Of a stretch of 64,000 bases of DNA, positions 60,446 to 64,000 are shown one piece after another. The position numbers and the translations under genes were made by a program. Each line of letters begins with the position of its first letter. The first letter of the stretch is position 1. Origin of the DNA: Deltaproteobacteria bacterium (lineage in GTDB: Bacteria > Desulfobacterota > Desulfuromonadia > Geobacterales > Pseudopelobacteraceae); NCBI GenBank assembly GCA_019162745.1, contig JAFLLC010000029.1, forward strand, positions 62,001 to 126,000. Direction: 5' to 3'. The notes under the pieces are model-generated. The model did not search any database and was not told the DNA's origin. It saw only the letters and a list, made by a program, of their open reading frames with translations.

Positions 60446-62401
60446 CTAAAGTTCCTCTCGCTCTGTTGGCAACGTGACGGTAACGCGTGTACCACTGCCG
60501 ACAGTGCTGTCGATATGGATCTCGCCATGGTGCTGTTCTATGATCTGCCGGGTGATTGCCAGGCCAAGTCCCGTACCGCTGGCTTTGGTCGTGTAGAATG
60601 GCTCGAAAATCTTTTCCAGACTTTCTGCCGGAATACCAGCGCCGCTGTCGCTGAATAGTATGTTTACATGCGTGGAATCAGCCGCTTCTGTGCTGACGGT
60701 GAGGTTTCCACCATCCGGCATGGCTCCTCCGGCGTTAAGGATCAGATTTATAGCGACCTGGCGCATCTGGTCACCATCCAGTTCCACCAGAGGCAGATCG
60801 TTTGCGAAGGAGGTGCTGACCGTTACTCCGCGCATATCGGTATGGTTGGCGGCAAAATCAACAATCTGCTGCAGAAGACTATTGAGATCTGTTGGTTCGA
60901 GAGTCGGGCGTGGCGTACGGGCGTAAGATAGCAGGTCCTGAACAATTTTTTTGCACCGCTTGCTTTCCCGCTTTATTTCGTGGATGTACTGATAGTTGGG
61001 GTTGTCTTCACCCATCTTGCTTTCAAGATAGCCTGCATATCCGAGTATAACCCCAAGCGGGTTGTTTATCTCATGGGCGACACCTGATGACAACACACCC
61101 AGCGATGCCATTTTGCACTGCTGGGCCAGATTCGATTCAAGGGCCTTGTTACGCTGAATAATATCGGTCATGCGATTAAAGGCACTTCCCATCTCGGCCA
61201 GTTCATCTTCACCGCTGACGGTGATCCGTTCGTCCAGATTGCCACGTTTAATACTTTTTATGACTGTCATCATGTGTGTGATCGGGCTGGTGATAATTCT
61301 TGAGACCTGGACAACAAGAGCCGTTGCTGCCGCACCTACCACAAGTATCAGAAGCGTCATGATAAGGAAAATATATGTTTTGATCTTGTTTGCTTCCTGA
61401 TAAAATTCATCCTCGTACGATCCGGCAGCAACAATCCAGTCCCATGGTTCAAAGTATTCATACCGTACAATTTTCATCCGGGCGGCTTTATCACCACTGT
61501 TTTTCCAGGGATAGCGAATCCAGCCGCTTTTATTAGTGCACATCTCCCTGATAAAGCTGTTTCCATCCAGATCCTTCTCGTTGATCCGGTTTTTCCCTTC
61601 GGAATCGGGGTGGATCGTAAAGGTGCCTTTGCTGTCCATACAAAATATATAGCCGGTCGTACCGACTTTTTTGGCTCGTATGCTCTCTTTAAGTTTAGCA
61701 AATGCCTGTCGCTCAAAGGCGGCATCTCCGATAGCTTCACTCGGATAACTGCCGGATGCAATTATCCAGTCCCATTCGCGGAAATATTTGTAGGCAACAA
61801 CTTTGGTGCGCGGTTTTTTATCCCCCAAGACCGCATTGCGCCAGGGATAGGTTATGAACAGTGTTTCGCCCGGTTTGCTGGCCCGGGCTGCCGCACACAT
61901 TTCACGAATGAAGTAGCGGCCGTTCTCATCTTGCTCGTTAAAAACATTTTCACCTTCACGAGCGATATGGGCCTGAAGAACACCACGGCTGGTCATGGCG
62001 TATATATAGCCGCTTTCGCCGACGTTTATTTTCCTCAACGCCAGTCGTGCTTCATTTTTGGCTGTTTTCAGATCAATTTTTTCCTGTGCATACAGGTGGT
62101 TCTCGGCGGCAACAAGGTTATAGGAAAGTGCGGTCAACGTCGCCAGTTCATTGTTGAGATTCTGAGCTTTGTCCTGTTTGTAGACCTGGAACTGCTGGTA
62201 GTGGGAATTGAGGAGGTCGATGCAGAATGCGGAAAGATGCTGAAGGTCGTCCTTGCTGGTTTTGGTTATGCCCAGATAGGCCTGCTGGTTGGCGATGAGG
62301 CCGATTACTCCGGCAACGACAAAAATTGGAATTATAACAAGCGGCAGGACCAGCGCCAGCAATTTACCGCGAAGTTTGAATTTATTGAGGAATGAATACA
62401 T
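60446..62401 (-). CDS. Sensor histidine kinase with duplicated Cache domains
   Basis: 651 aa. Membrane helix at about 15-35, then a periplasmic part to about 330 built from two similar halves: GESGYIYAMTSRGVLQAH ... EWDWIIASGSY and GTTGYIFCMDSKGTFTIH ... PWDWIVAAGSY. This is a tandem Cache array that probably binds a small carboxylate. Then a second helix, HAMP, the phospho-acceptor in SSGVAHEINNPLGVILGY, and an ATPase domain ending EPFYTTKASGTGLGLAI. It passes phosphate to the regulator encoded directly after it. Confidence 0.95.
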   Translation of the reverse strand: MYSFLNKFKLRGKLLALVLPLVIIPIFVVAGVIGLIANQQAYLGITKTSKDDLQHLSAFCIDLLNSHYQQFQVYKQDKAQNLNNELATLTALSYNLVAAENHLYAQEKIDLKTAKNEARLALRKINVGESGYIYAMTSRGVLQAHIAREGENVFNEQDENGRYFIREMCAAARASKPGETLFITYPWRNAVLGDKKPRTKVVAYKYFREWDWIIASGSYPSEAIGDAAFERQAFAKLKESIRAKKVGTTGYIFCMDSKGTFTIHPDSEGKNRINEKDLDGNSFIREMCTNKSGWIRYPWKNSGDKAARMKIVRYEYFEPWDWIVAAGSYEDEFYQEANKIKTYIFLIMTLLILVVGAAATALVVQVSRIITSPITHMMTVIKSIKRGNLDERITVSGEDELAEMGSAFNRMTDIIQRNKALESNLAQQCKMASLGVLSSGVAHEINNPLGVILGYAGYLESKMGEDNPNYQYIHEIKRESKRCKKIVQDLLSYARTPRPTLEPTDLNSLLQQIVDFAANHTDMRGVTVSTSFANDLPLVELDGDQMRQVAINLILNAGGAMPDGGNLTVSTEAADSTHVNILFSDSGAGIPAESLEKIFEPFYTTKASGTGLGLAITRQIIEQHHGEIHIDSTVGSGTRVTVTLPTEREEL

Positions 62402-62529
62402 TGTGCCTCTGTATTTGAAATTGCCTCTTCACTGCGTTTCGGTTTATAAGGTATGTCCGGATTAAAAGCAATAGCGACAAGGTATGAGAGTTTATTGCAG
62501 TACAGTAAATATGCTCCCAAGGGTATAAA

Positions 62530-63792
62530 ATGTCCAGTAAACGTGTTGTCATCGCCGGAATGGGTTTTGGCGGGTTACAGGCCTCTAAAGCACTGGCTGG
62601 AAGCGCTGTTGAATTGACCATGGTTGACCGTAATAATTACCATCTTTTCCAGCCGCTCCTGTATCAGGTAGCAACCGCAGGGCTTGAACAGGAAGCGATC
62701 GCTTATCCTCTGCGTGGCCTGACCCGCCGCTGGCGGGGCGCTTCGTTCCTGCTTGCTGAAATCAGCGGCATCAACCTGGCCGGAAAATTAGTTCTGACTG
62801 ATGCCGGCGCCGTTCCTTATGATTATCTGGTCGTCGCAACCGGCAGCCGCACCAACTTTTTCGGCATGGAAAGCGTCGCCGCACATGCCTTTGACCTCAA
62901 ACAGCTTGATCAGGCTGAAGATTTACGCAACAATATTCTGCTTATGTTCGAACGAGCTTCCCGGGAGACGGACCCGGAGCGAAGATCTGCACTGCTGACG
63001 TTCGTGATCGTCGGTGGCGGTCCGACCGGGGTCGAGTTTGCCGGAGCGCTGAGAGAGTTGATCGTATACGTTCTTTCGCAAGATTACCCGGCTATTTCCG
63101 TTTTAGAAACCAGAATAATTCTGATTGAGGCTGCCGCTTCGCTGCTGACTGCCATGCCGGCCGACCTCCGGGAGTACGCATATCTGAAACTGCTCTCCAT
63201 GGGCGTTGAAGTGCTGCTTGAAAACAGGGTTGTCGGAGCGACCGCTGAATCAGTCGAACTCCATGGAGGAACCGTCATCGCTTCACATACGCTGTTCTGG
63301 TCTGCCGGGGTAGCTGCAGCGGAAGTGGCGGAATATATCGAAGGGGCTGAGCGCGGCGCTGCCGGGAGGATCGTGGTTCAGCCTGATCTCAGCATCAAAG
63401 GGCATCCGGAGGTGTTTGTCGTTGGCGACATGGCATGCTTTCTTGAGGAGGGGGTGCCATTACCGATGATGGCACCGGTGGCAATTCAGCAAGGTGCTCA
63501 TGTTGCCCGGGCCATTCTTGCGCGTGAACAGGGCCGGATATCCCCCCCTTTTCATTATTGTGACAAGGGTTCGATGGCGACTATCGGCAGGAGTTGTGCC
63601 GTAGCTGCCGCAGCAGGTTTCAAATTCCGCGGTTATATCGCCTGGCTTGCCTGGCTGCTGCTCCATTTGTACTACCTGATCGGTTTTCGGAACCGTTTGG
63701 TCGTCATGATGAACTGGACGTATGCATATTGGTTCCACGAACGGCAGGTCCGGCTTATTACGGCAAAAAAACGCCGGGCGGCTTCATTGTAG
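62530..63792 (+). CDS. ndh: Type II NADH dehydrogenase (NDH-2)
   Basis: 420 aa. FAD site RVVIAGMGFGGLQASKAL, then YLVVATGSRTNFFG; NADH site FVIVGGGPTGVEFAGALRE; second FAD contact VFVVGDMA. The C-terminus has amphipathic and hydrophobic stretches (GYIAWLAWLLLHLYYLIGFRN) for binding to the membrane. It passes electrons from NADH to quinone without proton pumping and could feed the bd oxidase encoded upstream. AAGGG precedes the ATG. Confidence 0.9.
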   Translation: MSSKRVVIAGMGFGGLQASKALAGSAVELTMVDRNNYHLFQPLLYQVATAGLEQEAIAYPLRGLTRRWRGASFLLAEISGINLAGKLVLTDAGAVPYDYLVVATGSRTNFFGMESVAAHAFDLKQLDQAEDLRNNILLMFERASRETDPERRSALLTFVIVGGGPTGVEFAGALRELIVYVLSQDYPAISVLETRIILIEAAASLLTAMPADLREYAYLKLLSMGVEVLLENRVVGATAESVELHGGTVIASHTLFWSAGVAAAEVAEYIEGAERGAAGRIVVQPDLSIKGHPEVFVVGDMACFLEEGVPLPMMAPVAIQQGAHVARAILAREQGRISPPFHYCDKGSMATIGRSCAVAAAAGFKFRGYIAWLAWLLLHLYYLIGFRNRLVVMMNWTYAYWFHERQVRLITAKKRRAASL

Positions 63793-63943
63793 CAATCCGG
63801 CACATCACCGTTTACCCTGTTCCCGGTTGATCTTGACTTTTATGGTTTTAATCTCGTATTGTTTAACGAAGTCTGTTGAAATATTTGAAATAATAGCCCG
63901 AATAAATTTGGCGTTCGAAAAATGTCAAGCGGAGATAACTCAT

Positions 63944-64000
63944 TTGAAGGCATTTGTTGTCATACCAACCTATAACGAAAAGGATAATGTAAGACCTTTG
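63944..64000 (+). CDS. Polyprenol-phosphate glycosyltransferase (5' end only)
   Basis: Only 19 codons are in the window: a TTG start (GGAG 8-12 bases before) and MKAFVVIPTYNEKDNVRPL, the standard opening of dolichol/polyprenol-phosphate mannose synthases and related GT2 enzymes. The rest lies beyond base 64000. Confidence 0.7.
   Translation, partial: MKAFVVIPTYNEKDNVRPL

Noticed and set aside
61610-62395. 261-aa plus-strand ORF
   Set aside because: Complement of the histidine kinase sensor region.

Overview
The window reads as chromosomal DNA of a Geobacter-type deltaproteobacterium (Geobacterales). The main pointers are a short e-pilin-like PilA (64-residue mature form, aromatic spacing close to that of G. 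sulfurreducens) followed by a secreted second pilin-locus protein, sigma-54-type promoters, a cytochrome bd operon with accessory microproteins, RicT, a short MetRS and an OFA-type MFS carrier beside an NtrC-type two-component system. Species cannot be fixed from sequence reading alone. No rRNA, tRNA or CRISPR array was found.

Layout. 1-1078: dbpA helicase (minus, C-terminus cut off). 1079-2040: intergenic inverted repeat and a coiled-coil gene built from 33-bp tandem repeats. 2157-2933: pilA and its partner, with a candidate sigma-54 promoter in front and a strong terminator behind. 2965-23645: a long, tightly overlapping plus-strand surface-polysaccharide locus. It holds two ABC exporters (one with a TPR partner, one of Wzm/Wzt type), a TMTC-like membrane protein, a UbiA-type polyprenyl-phosphate transferase, at least seven glycosyltransferases, three or four methyltransferases and a NodB deacetylase. 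Its position after pilA resembles the xap cluster of G. sulfurreducens. Three toxin-antitoxin (TA)-type modules (VapBC, VapBC, zeta-like) sit between genes of this locus.

23650-31284 is a scarred accessory zone. It contains an IS200 tnpA stub, a tandemly duplicated REP-associated transposase (RAYT) gene, a DUF4160/DUF2442 module with a palindromic operator, a further RAYT remnant, an AAA/DUF4143 ATPase, a frameshifted FAD-dependent oxidoreductase, a family 9 glycosyltransferase and an RHH/MazF-like pair.

31285-53469 is mostly housekeeping: ligB (with signal peptide); metG, ricT, holB, tmk (minus); rnc, a radical SAM gene, an M42 peptidase, guaB, then an AbiEii-like module, then guaA; a cyd operon with one microprotein before cydA and one after cydB; cheX-like, ykgJ-like, nudC, a chemoreceptor and a DUF294 nucleotidyltransferase. 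53719-64000 holds an acyl-CoA synthetase, then a sigma-54-type operon encoding a Cys-rich 64-aa protein, a 40-aa membrane peptide, an 83-aa membrane protein and an unrecognised 349-aa eight-helix membrane protein. It is followed by an OFA-type MFS carrier, a convergent NtrC-type regulator and dCache histidine kinase, NDH-2, and the first codons of a polyprenol-phosphate glycosyltransferase.

The most interesting candidate for an undescribed system is the 55586-62401 unit. Three copies of an inverted repeat TTTGCA-N4-TGCAAA lie upstream of a near-consensus sigma-54 promoter. That promoter drives small membrane proteins, a polytopic protein of unknown function and a carrier, and a sigma-54 activator with its sensor kinase is encoded next door.
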